From Bacteroidales bacterium (GTDB taxonomy: Bacteria > Bacteroidota > Bacteroidia > Bacteroidales > UBA932), in contig JAFZRX010000008.1 in the NCBI GenBank assembly GCA_017619675.1, forward strand, positions 1 to 64,000: DNA of 64,000 bases. The letters are read 5' to 3'. Every line of letters starts with the position of its first letter. Within the stretch, counting starts at the first letter, position 1. Both the position numbers and the translations under genes were made by a program. Positions 56,325 to 64,000 of this stretch are shown one piece after another. The notes under the pieces are model-generated. The model searched no databases and was not told the origin of the DNA. It saw only the letters and a program-made list of their open reading frames with translations.

Positions 56325-56843
56325 ATGGAGAAGTGTCTGATAGTGGCAGTAGCCGACAATTGGGCGATAGGGGTCCGCGGAGACCTCCCGTGGCACATTC
56401 CTGAAGACCTCAAGTACTTCAAGAAAGTGACGCAGGGGTATCCCGTGATCATGGGCCGCACAACATATTTCTCCCTTCCTTTCAGGCCACTGAAGGGGAG
56501 GAAGAACATTGTGCTGAACCTTGGCGGGGACCCTATCCCTGACGTGACCTGCGTCTACTCCTTTGAGGAGGCGTACGCCGCCGCGGAAGGGGCGGAGAAG
56601 TGCTTCATAATGGGAGGCGCTTCCGTCTACAGGGCCGCTGTCAACGATATGGACACCCTGTACATAACCCACGTCCATACCACAATAGAGGATGCGGACG
56701 CCTTCTTCCCGGCCATAGACATGGGAATATGGGAGGAAGCCAGCATTTCAGAGACCCGGGTGGACGAGAAGACCGGGTACCAATTCAAGTTTGTAGTGTA
56801 TAAAAAGAGATGGAGAAGCGAGAACATTTCGGAAGCCGGATGA
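56325..56843 (+). CDS. folA: Dihydrofolate reductase
   Basis: NADPH-dependent reduction of dihydrofolate, coupled to the upstream thyA. The 172 residues carry VADNWAIGVRGDLPWHIPEDLKYFK (here the acidic Asp of PEDLKYF is the substrate-binding carboxylate), IMGRTTY, IMGGASVY, and the C-terminal beta-strand with YQFKFVVY. The last 34 bp overlap, in another frame, the start of the sodium-symporter gene. The product is about 10 residues longer at the C-terminus than many DHFRs. Confidence 0.96.
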   Translation: MEKCLIVAVADNWAIGVRGDLPWHIPEDLKYFKKVTQGYPVIMGRTTYFSLPFRPLKGRKNIVLNLGGDPIPDVTCVYSFEEAYAAAEGAEKCFIMGGASVYRAAVNDMDTLYITHVHTTIEDADAFFPAIDMGIWEEASISETRVDEKTGYQFKFVVYKKRWRSENISEAG

Positions 56844-58174
56844 CAGTGATATTCGCCATGGCCGGATCTGCTATAGGCCTTGGCAATATCTGGAGGTTCC
56901 CGTTCATAGTTGGAGAGCACGGCGGTGCGGCCTTCGTGCTCATTTACATTCTGGCAACCCTGCTTATTTCCCTGCCGGTGTTCCTTGCGGAAGTCACTGT
57001 TGGAAGGCGCGCCCGTACCAGTTCATACGGGGCAATGTCCAGCCTGGCGCCCGGGAAAAGCATCTGGAAGTTTGCCGGAGTGCTGTCCGTAGCCATCCCC
57101 CTGATAATAGATTCATACTACAGCGTGATTGGCGGCTGGTCCCTGGATTTCCTGGTGAAATCCGTAACCCTGCAGTTTGTAAAGACCAGTTCTGAGAACG
57201 TCACTACCATATTCGGCAGTTTCATAACATCTACATGGTCTCCCATTATCATGCACCTGGTATTCCTGGCGGCATGCGCGTTCATCGTTGCCAACGGAAT
57301 CAAGGCTGGAATCGAGAAGTTCAGCAAATTCACCATACCGGTGCTCTTCGTGATGATTGTGCTGCTGATAGTCTACTCGGTGACACTGCCGGGAGCGTCA
57401 GAGGGCGTGAGATACCTGCTGAAACCGGATTTCAGCCAGGTCAACGCGCGTTCATTCGCCTATGCGGTGGGGCAGAGTTTCTACTCCCTGTCGCTTGGAA
57501 TGGGCGCCATTATAACCTACGGTTCGTATGTGAAGAAGGAGGAGAACCTGGTGGCCGCGGCCAGCGGCACCGCGGTCTCCGACCTGATGTTCGCCATCCT
57601 GGCGGGCCTGGCAATAATGCCTGCGGTATTTGCCGCAGGGATTGAGCCGGGGGCCGGCCCGGGGCTCATCTTCCAGAGCGTTCCGTTCGTGTTCTCGTCA
57701 ATGAGCGCAAGCCATCCGGCCATAGGTGCGGCGGCATCCATTATATTCTTCCTCACAATTGTGGTGGCTGCCATGACTTCCTGCATATCGCTGTTGGAGG
57801 TGGGCGTTTCTTTCCTCAAGGACAGGTACGGGGTCAGCAGGGTGAAAGGTTGCATCATCCTTTTCCTGCTTTGTGGTGCGGCCGGAGTGCTTTGCTCGCT
57901 GTCCTTCGGCCCTCTCAAGGGCCTCACCCTGTGGGGAATGAACATATTTGACATCTTTGACTGGCTGTCATCCAATATCCTGCTCCTGATCATGGCCCTG
58001 CTGACGGTTATCTTCACCGGATTCGCCATAAAGAAGGAGGATGTCTGGGACGAGATTACCAACGGAGGGACAAAGAAGGTGAACGTGAAACTGTTCGGCC
58101 TTATCTATTTCCTGATAAAGTGGGTGACCCCGGTGGCCATAGTGATAATCTTCATCACCAACTTCATTTTCTAG
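56810..58174 (+). CDS. Sodium-dependent transporter, NSS family (copy 1)
   Basis: A 454-residue inner-membrane symporter of the neurotransmitter:sodium family (LeuT fold), likely for amino acids. The first helix has the sodium/substrate motif GSAIGLGNIWRFPF, and later helices the GQSFYSLSLGMGAIITYGSY and GIEPGAGPGLIF motifs. ATG 56810 is chosen because residues 3-10 (KREHFGSR) match the family's pre-helix sequence; the alternative ATG 56840 would overlap folA by 4 nt but delete it. The start lies within folA, so translation is likely coupled. Paralogue of the next gene. Confidence 0.93.
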   Translation: MEKREHFGSRMTVIFAMAGSAIGLGNIWRFPFIVGEHGGAAFVLIYILATLLISLPVFLAEVTVGRRARTSSYGAMSSLAPGKSIWKFAGVLSVAIPLIIDSYYSVIGGWSLDFLVKSVTLQFVKTSSENVTTIFGSFITSTWSPIIMHLVFLAACAFIVANGIKAGIEKFSKFTIPVLFVMIVLLIVYSVTLPGASEGVRYLLKPDFSQVNARSFAYAVGQSFYSLSLGMGAIITYGSYVKKEENLVAAASGTAVSDLMFAILAGLAIMPAVFAAGIEPGAGPGLIFQSVPFVFSSMSASHPAIGAAASIIFFLTIVVAAMTSCISLLEVGVSFLKDRYGVSRVKGCIILFLLCGAAGVLCSLSFGPLKGLTLWGMNIFDIFDWLSSNILLLIMALLTVIFTGFAIKKEDVWDEITNGGTKKVNVKLFGLIYFLIKWVTPVAIVIIFITNFIF

Positions 58175-58177
58175 GAG

Positions 58178-59530
58178 ATGGCTGCGGGCAGGGAAAACTT
58201 CGGTAGCAGTACGGCGGCGGTGCTGGCAATGGCGGGTTCCGCCATAGGCCTGGGCAATATCTGGCGCTTCCCGTATATGGTGGGAAGCAACGGAGGAGCG
58301 GCGTACATCATAGTGTATCTGCTGCTGGCCATATTCCTGTCCCTGCCGATATTGCTCTCAGAGACCATAATTGGCCGCAGTACTGCCGCCAACACCTTCG
58401 GGGCAATGGAGAAACTGGCTCCGGGGACAAAATGGAAATGGGTAGGCCTGCTGACAATCATTTCGCCGCTGATTATCCTTTCCTATTACAGCGTCGTGGG
58501 CGGCTGGTCCATAGAATTCCTGTGGAAGAGCGTGGCGGAAGGCTTCGGGGAGTCTTCTCCGGAACTGTTCGGAGGCTTTATCTCAAAGCCCTGGGCCCCG
58601 CTGGTGTGCCATACGCTGTTCCTTGGCCTCACGGCCGCGATAGTGATGGCGGGGGTGAAGTCCGGAATTGAGAAGTTCAACAACGTTTCAATGCCGCTGC
58701 TCTTCGTCCTGATAATTATCATCATGGTTTACTCCCTGTCCCTGCCTGGATCAAAGGAAGGGGTGGAGTATCTGGTAAAGCCTGATTTCGGCAAACTGAC
58801 GCCATCGGCGATAGCCTCCGCAATGGGGCAGAGTTTCTTCTCGCTGTCGCTGGGAGTGGGTACCATCCTGACGTATTCATCGTACATGAAGAAGGACGCG
58901 GATATCCTGGCGTCGGGCTTCGGGACGGCGGCGTTCGACCTGCTGTTCGCCCTGATAGCCGGCTTCGCCATAATGCCGGCGGTCTTCGCCGCGGGCATTG
59001 AGCCGGGAGCCGGCCCCGGGCTCATCTTCGAGACCCTGCCGTACATTTTCGGTACGATGGTTTCGTCCTCCGCGGCGCTGGGACGAATCGTATCGATACT
59101 GTTCTTCCTGACTATAGTGGTTGCGGCGCTCACATCTTCCATATCGATGTTCGAGGTGGGAGCGGCGTATCTGGTGGAGGAGAGGAAGATGTCGCGCCGC
59201 AAGGCCGTGATCCTCATATTCTGCTGCACCTGGCTGCTGGGAGCGCTTTGCTCGCTGTCCTTCGGCCCGCTGTCTGGATTTAAACTGTTCGGGGAGACAA
59301 TCTTCAACTTCTGCGACAAACTCACGTCCAACTTCCTGATGTCATTCGGCAGCATGCTGTTCGTGATATTCGTTGGATGGAAGATGAAAAAGTCCGCCGT
59401 CCGTGAAGAAATCACAAACGGCGGCAAACTCAGATTCAGTTCCCGTATATTCGGGCTGGTCTATTTCTTTATCAGGTATATCGCTCCCGTGGCCATCCTG
59501 GCCATCTTCATCACCAACCTGCTGGCCTAG
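58178..59530 (+). CDS. Sodium-dependent transporter, NSS family (copy 2)
   Basis: A 450-residue paralogue of the preceding symporter, starting 3 nt after its stop. The same motifs are present: ENFGSSTAAVLAMAGSAIGL, GLGNIWRFPYMVG, GQSFFSLSLGVGTILTYSSY, GIEPGAGPGLIF. The tandem arrangement points to duplication. Substrate is unknown; the two may differ in cargo or form a hetero-oligomer, both inferred. The stop codon overlaps the mutS stop by 4 nt (CTAG shared by both strands). Confidence 0.93.
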   Translation: MAAGRENFGSSTAAVLAMAGSAIGLGNIWRFPYMVGSNGGAAYIIVYLLLAIFLSLPILLSETIIGRSTAANTFGAMEKLAPGTKWKWVGLLTIISPLIILSYYSVVGGWSIEFLWKSVAEGFGESSPELFGGFISKPWAPLVCHTLFLGLTAAIVMAGVKSGIEKFNNVSMPLLFVLIIIIMVYSLSLPGSKEGVEYLVKPDFGKLTPSAIASAMGQSFFSLSLGVGTILTYSSYMKKDADILASGFGTAAFDLLFALIAGFAIMPAVFAAGIEPGAGPGLIFETLPYIFGTMVSSSAALGRIVSILFFLTIVVAALTSSISMFEVGAAYLVEERKMSRRKAVILIFCCTWLLGALCSLSFGPLSGFKLFGETIFNFCDKLTSNFLMSFGSMLFVIFVGWKMKKSAVREEITNGGKLRFSSRIFGLVYFFIRYIAPVAILAIFITNLLA

Positions 59531-62139
59531 AGGCCCAGTTCTCCTTTCATCTTGCGGAGAAGGTCGAAGGCCTGCATTGGGGTCATGTTGTTGAGGTCCG
59601 CATCCTTCAGGTAGTCGCGTATCGCGGAAAGGGTGGGATCATCCAACTGGAAGAAAGAAAGCTGTACGGCGCCGTCTTCTACGGTGCCGGCTTTCGTTTT
59701 CTGGGGGGAGCGCAGCACCTGGGGGACCTCGCCCTTTTCAAGGGCGTCCAGGGTGCGCTGCGCGCTCTCCACGATCTCCGCCGGCATTCCGGCCATCCTG
59801 GCCACGTGGATACCGAAACTGTGGGCCACGCCGCCTTCGCGGAGTTTGCGCAGGAAGATTATGTCCTTGCCGGATTCTTTTACAGCGATGTGGAAGTTCT
59901 TGACGCGCTTGTACTGGTTCTCAAGGTCGTTGAGTTCGTGGTAGTGGGTGGCGAAGAGGCATTTTGCGCCGTTGCCCTTTTCGTGGAGGTACTCCACAAG
60001 GGCGCGGGCAATGGACATGCCGTCGTAGGTGGAGGTGCCGCGGCCAATCTCGTCAAGGAGCACCAGGGAGCGCTGGGACAGGTTGTGCATGATCATGGAA
60101 GTCTCCAGCATTTCCACCATGAAGGTGGATTCTCCGCGGGAGATGTTGTCCGATGCGCCAACGCGGGTGAAAATCTTGTCAAAATAGCCGATTTTAGCGC
60201 TTTTGGCGGGCACGAAGGAGCCTGCCTGGGCCATGAGTACCGTGAGGGCTGTCTGGCGCAGAAGGGCCGATTTTCCGGCCATGTTGGGGCCTGTCAGGAT
60301 TATTATCTGCTGGGATTTGCTGTCCAGCATTATGTCGTTGGGGACGTATTCCTCCCCGGCGGGCATCAGGGTCTCAATTACAGGGTGGCGGCCCTGCTTT
60401 ATGTCAAGCACAAGGCTCTTGTCCATGGCCGGGCGGCAGTAGTCCTGCTCCGCGGCCAGTTCGGCGAAGCCGGAAAGGACGTCCAGTTTGGACAGGATGC
60501 GGCAGTTGGCCTGGATCTGGGGGATGTGCTTCTGGATCAGGGTGATCAGTTCGGAATAGATCCTGGCTTCAAGGGCGTTGATTTTTTCCTCCGCCCCGAA
60601 GATCTTGGCCTCGTATTCCTTGAGTTCCTCCGTGATGTAGCGCTCCGCGCTTACAAGCGTCTGCTTGCGCACCCACTCCGGAGGGACCTTGTCCTTGAAG
60701 GTGTTGCGCACTTCAAGGTAATATCCGAACACGTTGTTGTAGTCTATCTTGAGAGACGGGATGCCCGTGCGCTGGCTCTCGCGCTGCTGCATCTCCTGCA
60801 GGTACTCGCGGCTGTTAGTGAAAATGTTGCGGAGGTCGTCCAGTTCGGGGTCAACCCCTGCGGCGATGACCTCTCCCTTGCCAATGGCCACGGCGGGATT
60901 TTCCTTGACGATGCGGCGGATCTCCGCGAGCAGGCCGGCGGCGGGGTCAAGCCCGGCCACCAGTTTGTCCAGCGCGGCGCAGCCCTTGTCGCGGCACATT
61001 TCCGCGATTGGGGCGCCCTGCGCCAGGCTGCGCGCGAGCTGCACCGTCTCGCGCGGGCTTATCCGCCCCGCGGCCGCCCTTGAAAGTATCCTTTCAAGGT
61101 CTCCCACGTTGCCCATAAGCCCCTGCAGACGCGCCAGTTCCTCCGGTCTCTGCAGGAAGTACTCTATGATGTCGTATCGGCTTTCAAGTTCCTTGAGGTC
61201 CAAAAGCGGCATGGCAAGCCATCCGCGCAGGAGTCGCGATCCCATGGGGGAGCAGCACCTGTCCATGACGTCCACCAGGGCAGTGCCCTCGCCTCCGGCG
61301 GCCGCGCTGAACACCTCCAGGTTGCGCAGCGTGAACTTGTCCATCCACACGAAGGAATTGCGGTCTATGCGGGAGATGGAGCAAATGTTGCGCAGGCCGC
61401 TGTGGTGTGTCTGCTCCAGGTACACCAGAAGGGCGCCTGCGCTGCACACGCCCAGCGGGGCGTTGTTCACGCCAAAGCCCTTCAGGCTCCTTACTCCGAA
61501 CTGCTTGCACAGCTTCTCTTCCGATGCCTCGTACACGAATGCCCATTCGTCAAGGGAGGTGGTGTAGAAATCTCCGAACCTCTCCTTGAAGCCCCTCTCA
61601 TAGCCACGCTGGACTATCACTTCCTTTGGATTGAGGCTCGCGAGCAGGGTGGCGGCATAGTCAAGGCTTCCCTGCGCCACCTGGAAAGAGCCCGTGGACA
61701 CATCCAGGAAGGCTATTCCGCAGTCATTTCCCTCAAAAGTAAGGCCCGCCAGGTAGTTGTTCTGCTTCTGCTCAAGGAGGCCGTCGTCAAAGGCGATACC
61801 CGGGGTGATTATCTCCGTCACTCCCCTCTTGACCAGTTTCTTGGCCTTGGACGGGTCTTCCAGCTGGTCGCATACGGCGGCCTTGTAGCCGGCGCGCACC
61901 AGTTTTGGAAGGTAAACGTTTAGGGCGTGATGGGGGAATCCCGCCATTGGGGTGCTGTCGTTGTCTCCGTTGCTCCTTTTGGTTAGGACAATGCCCAGGA
62001 CCTTGCTGATTGTAACGGCGTCGTCGCTGTAACATTCATAAAAATCCCCGACCCTGTACAGAAGTATAGTGTCAGGATACTGGGCCTTTATGCCAAAGTA
62101 TTGCTTAAGAAGTGGGGTGTCCTCCGCTCGCTTTCCCAT
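59527..62139 (-). CDS. mutS: DNA mismatch-repair protein MutS
   Basis: Recognises mismatches and insertion loops and starts repair with MutL. The 870-residue chain has the mismatch-wedge motif GDFYE near residues 31-35, connector and lever domains, Walker A GPNMAGKS (617-624), Walker B LVLLDEIGRGTSTYDG, and the C-terminal dimerisation helices. ATG 62139 is preferred to an in-frame TTG 9 nt upstream that lies inside the -7 box. The gene diverges from rsmA and converges on the second symporter. Confidence 0.98.
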   Translation of the reverse strand: MGKRAEDTPLLKQYFGIKAQYPDTILLYRVGDFYECYSDDAVTISKVLGIVLTKRSNGDNDSTPMAGFPHHALNVYLPKLVRAGYKAAVCDQLEDPSKAKKLVKRGVTEIITPGIAFDDGLLEQKQNNYLAGLTFEGNDCGIAFLDVSTGSFQVAQGSLDYAATLLASLNPKEVIVQRGYERGFKERFGDFYTTSLDEWAFVYEASEEKLCKQFGVRSLKGFGVNNAPLGVCSAGALLVYLEQTHHSGLRNICSISRIDRNSFVWMDKFTLRNLEVFSAAAGGEGTALVDVMDRCCSPMGSRLLRGWLAMPLLDLKELESRYDIIEYFLQRPEELARLQGLMGNVGDLERILSRAAAGRISPRETVQLARSLAQGAPIAEMCRDKGCAALDKLVAGLDPAAGLLAEIRRIVKENPAVAIGKGEVIAAGVDPELDDLRNIFTNSREYLQEMQQRESQRTGIPSLKIDYNNVFGYYLEVRNTFKDKVPPEWVRKQTLVSAERYITEELKEYEAKIFGAEEKINALEARIYSELITLIQKHIPQIQANCRILSKLDVLSGFAELAAEQDYCRPAMDKSLVLDIKQGRHPVIETLMPAGEEYVPNDIMLDSKSQQIIILTGPNMAGKSALLRQTALTVLMAQAGSFVPAKSAKIGYFDKIFTRVGASDNISRGESTFMVEMLETSMIMHNLSQRSLVLLDEIGRGTSTYDGMSIARALVEYLHEKGNGAKCLFATHYHELNDLENQYKRVKNFHIAVKESGKDIIFLRKLREGGVAHSFGIHVARMAGMPAEIVESAQRTLDALEKGEVPQVLRSPQKTKAGTVEDGAVQLSFFQLDDPTLSAIRDYLKDADLNNMTPMQAFDLLRKMKGELGL

Positions 62140-62145
62140 ATAACG

Positions 62146-62153
62146 CAAATTTA
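62146..62153 (-). promoter_or_regulatory. -7 box of mutS, near-leaderless
   Basis: Minus-strand TAAATTTG, 6 nt before the mutS ATG; the predicted leader is about 2-3 nt. Only 2 bp separate it from the rsmA box. Confidence 0.6.
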
Positions 62154-62155
62154 AC

Positions 62156-62163
62156 TAAATTTG
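62156..62163 (+). promoter_or_regulatory. -7 box of rsmA, near-leaderless
   Basis: TAAATTTG, 7 nt before ATG 62171. With the mutS box it forms a short palindrome, so the two polymerases cannot bind at once. Confidence 0.6.
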
Positions 62164-62170
62164 CACAAGT

Positions 62171-62953
62171 ATGGATGTAAGGGCTAAAAAATCATTGGGA
62201 CAGCATTTCCTCACGGACCAGGGCGCGGCACGGGGCATAGTGGCCGCGCTTGGCGCGGACTCCCCCGTGCGCGCCGTCCTGGAAATAGGTCCCGGAACGG
62301 GCGTCCTGACACGTTATCTCATAGAGCGTCCGGACATAGACCTCAAGATGGTGGAGATAGACGCTGAATCCGTGGAATACCTCCTCACACACCTGCCCGG
62401 AATGCAGGGAAAACTGTTTCTTGCGGACTTCCTGCGCATATCCCCGGACAATCTGTTCAGCGGGGATTTCAGGGTAATAGGCAACTTCCCGTACAACATA
62501 TCGTCCCAGATATTCTTCAAGATCCTGGACTACAAGGACAGGATTCCGGAAGTTGTCTGCATGGTCCAGAAAGAGGTGGCGGACCGCATAGCCATAGGTC
62601 CCGGCACCAAGGTTTACGGCATCCTCTCAGTACTCCTCCAGGCCTGGTACGACATCCAGTACATTATGACCGTGGGTCCCGGTGCCTTTGTCCCGCCGCC
62701 CAAGGTCCAATCCGCCGTGATCCGCCTCACGCGCAACTCCCGCACGGACCTGGGCTGTGACGAAAAGCTCTTCCGCCAGGTGGTGAAGACCGCCTTCAAC
62801 CAGCGCCGCAAGACCCTCAGGAACGCGCTCAAGCCCCTCATTGCTGAAGGGCTTGACACAAGCGATCCCATATTCGACCTGCGCGCGGAGCGTCTGGGAG
62901 TGGAAGACTTCGTGCGCCTGACCAACCTACTCTCCGTTGGTAGGGGCCTCTGA
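62171..62953 (+). CDS. rsmA: 16S rRNA dimethyladenosine transferase RsmA (KsgA)
   Basis: Dimethylates the two adjacent adenines in the 3' terminal loop of 16S rRNA (A1518/A1519 in E. coli numbering). The 260 residues carry KKSLGQHFL at the N-terminus, SAM motif I EIGPGTGVLT, the acidic MVEID, the catalytic NFPYNIS (NLPY in many relatives), and the C-terminal TAFNQRRKTLRN helix. The last 27 bp overlap the convergent DUF4251 gene. Divergent from mutS with a 31-bp gap. Confidence 0.97.
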   Translation: MDVRAKKSLGQHFLTDQGAARGIVAALGADSPVRAVLEIGPGTGVLTRYLIERPDIDLKMVEIDAESVEYLLTHLPGMQGKLFLADFLRISPDNLFSGDFRVIGNFPYNISSQIFFKILDYKDRIPEVVCMVQKEVADRIAIGPGTKVYGILSVLLQAWYDIQYIMTVGPGAFVPPPKVQSAVIRLTRNSRTDLGCDEKLFRQVVKTAFNQRRKTLRNALKPLIAEGLDTSDPIFDLRAERLGVEDFVRLTNLLSVGRGL

Positions 62954-63454
62954 TATGTCGCTGGTAATATATCCGTAATAAGTCATCTGGGAGCGGCTCA
63001 GGGGGCTGCATATAAGCGTTGCGGTCCTGTCCGTCCATACTGAAAGAATCACTTCGCAGGGACTGTTGCCGCTCTTGGCGGTGAACTTCATCACGTACAG
63101 GCCGTCTGAAAGAACCCTTGACTTGTCCGTATCAATTTCAACAGGGACATTATCGAACACTATTCCGGAATCTCCTTCCGAGCCGTAGGCCGATGCGCTG
63201 CTGCCAGACCCGTAATAGGGAAGCCTTGCTGAAACCACGCTGTTGGCTACGACCATGCGCGCACCCGTAGCGTTTACCACGGTACCGCCGGTGGCGACGG
63301 CCCTGGTGATCTCAATGGTGAAGGACTTCTGGTTGATGACCTCCATCACCGCGGTGGCCACAAGCGGGTCCACGCCCACCTGCTTGACGTTGGAACACTG
63401 GGTGAAGAGGCCCAGCGCCAAGGCTAAGAACGGTATGCAAAAAACTTTTTTCAT
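62927..63454 (-). CDS. DUF4251-like lipoprotein
   Basis: A 175-residue lipoprotein with lipobox ending at Cys20 (LFTQC). The body matches the DUF4251 pattern seen in Bacteroidota: NQKSFTIEITRAV, VANSVVSARLPYYG, GSEGDSGIVFDN, and beta strands toward the C-terminus. The function of this family is unknown. It lies 20 bp after mrp on the same strand, so it is likely cotranscribed with it. The 3' end overlaps rsmA by 27 bp. Confidence 0.75.
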   Translation of the reverse strand: MKKVFCIPFLALALGLFTQCSNVKQVGVDPLVATAVMEVINQKSFTIEITRAVATGGTVVNATGARMVVANSVVSARLPYYGSGSSASAYGSEGDSGIVFDNVPVEIDTDKSRVLSDGLYVMKFTAKSGNSPCEVILSVWTDRTATLICSPLSRSQMTYYGYITSDISEAPTNGE

Positions 63455-63474
63455 ATCCAGTAGGTTTTATTCAT

Positions 63475-64000
63475 TTACGGAAGTATCTCTGCAATCCTGC
63501 CGGCCAGGGCTATGAACGCCACGCCGTCAGGTGATGATCCAAGAGCGGAAGGTTCCCCGCTGTCCCCGCTCTCGCGTATGCCCTGTACCAGGGGGATCTG
63601 CCCCAGCAGTTCCAGGCCCAGTTCCTTGGCCATCCTTACTCCTCCCTCCTTGCCAAAGATGTAGTACTTGTTGTCCGGAAGTTCCTCCGGGGTGAACCAT
63701 GCCATGTTCTCGATGAGGCCATAGACGGGTTTCTCTATGCCCTGGGCCTTGAACATGTTCACGCCCTTGAGCACGTCGGACAGGGCCACCTGCTGAGGAG
63801 TGGTCACTATGATGGCGCCTTCCATGGGGATATCCCTGACAAGGCTTATGTGTATGTCTCCGGTTCCCGGAGGCATGTCGATGAGAAGGTAGTCAAGGTC
63901 ATCCCACTTGACTTGCAGGACCATCTGCTTGAGTGCTCCGCTGGCCATGGGACCTCTCCATATCAGGGCCTGCTCCGGCTGGGCGAAATACCCAATGGAC
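63475..64000 (-). CDS. mrp: Mrp/NBP35-family Fe-S carrier ATPase (5' end off the window)
   Basis: C-terminal about 175 codons of an Mrp/ApbC P-loop ATPase that carries Fe-S clusters to target proteins. The Walker A part and any N-terminal DUF59 domain lie beyond the right edge. Seen here: SIGYFAQPEQALIWRGPM continuing into GALKQ, DYLLIDMPPGTGDIHISL (Walker B-like), TTPQQVALSDV, and GLIENMAWFTPEELP. The CxxC pair found at this last site in many Mrp proteins is absent, a pattern I associate with Bacteroidota. A SufE-DUF59 fusion elsewhere in the window belongs to the same Fe-S theme. Confidence 0.93.
   Translation of the reverse strand, partial: SIGYFAQPEQALIWRGPMASGALKQMVLQVKWDDLDYLLIDMPPGTGDIHISLVRDIPMEGAIIVTTPQQVALSDVLKGVNMFKAQGIEKPVYGLIENMAWFTPEELPDNKYYIFGKEGGVRMAKELGLELLGQIPLVQGIRESGDSGEPSALGSSPDGVAFIALAGRIAEILP

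Noticed and set aside
59806-61083. 425-codon open frame antisense to mutS
   Set aside because: Out-of-phase reading of an intact mutS; no recognisable domain.

Overview
The window reads as chromosome from a member of the Bacteroidales (phylum Bacteroidota). The evidence is a SusC/RagA-type receptor, a TonB-dependent receptor paired with a DUF4249 lipoprotein, DUF4251 and CpXC proteins, class-typical housekeeping genes, and start regions carrying the Bacteroidota -7 box TAnnTTTG instead of E. coli-type promoters. Base composition looks moderate (about half G+C) apart from one sharp AT-rich gap. An uncultured gut or rumen lineage is plausible, but I cannot name a genus. No rRNA, tRNA, CRISPR array, insertion sequence or prophage was seen.

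Layout, 0-16 kb: a SusC receptor cut by the left edge; a twin-ATPase ABC protein; a GtrA membrane protein; a three-gene operon for glucuronic-acid side chains (GH115 glucuronidase, EEP phosphatase/nuclease-like protein, hexuronate transporter); a degenerate ThiL paralogue; then GH2 galactosidase coupled to malQ, and glyS. 16-34 kb: TonB receptor plus DUF4249; sufS, a sufE-DUF59 fusion and folK; ruvA; a 448-bp convergent gap with a parS-like site and two long palindromes; mnmG-ybeY; tonB; hflX with a solitary SusC-like receptor; ruvB-sdhA-sdhB.

34-64 kb: mfd; an envelope operon (outer-membrane protein, TPR protein, lptC, PpiD-like foldase); ychF; an EEP protein; lacZ-galK; a CpXC protein coupled to a large metalloprotease-like/propeller/barrel protein; a tightly packed run of Na/Pi cotransporter, galM, thyA, folA and two sodium-symporter paralogues; mutS and rsmA fired from back-to-back promoters; a DUF4251 lipoprotein and the end of mrp.

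The genes are mostly housekeeping plus carbohydrate use. Galactoside use is spread over lacZ-galK and galM; alpha-glucan use is by malQ; glucuronoxylan-type side chains are served by GH115 and the hexuronate carrier. The most notable signals are chromosome-architecture ones: a near-perfect parS at 22.83 kb, and 11 kb away a 255-bp gap of about 26% G+C between ruvB and mfd carrying repeated TGTTGATAA motifs, from which 29 of 45 genes point away. Together they suggest, without proving, an origin-proximal segment. Other leads are the ThiL pseudoenzyme, the HExxH-propeller-barrel protein, several start regions that look leaderless, and the palindromic elements beside parS.
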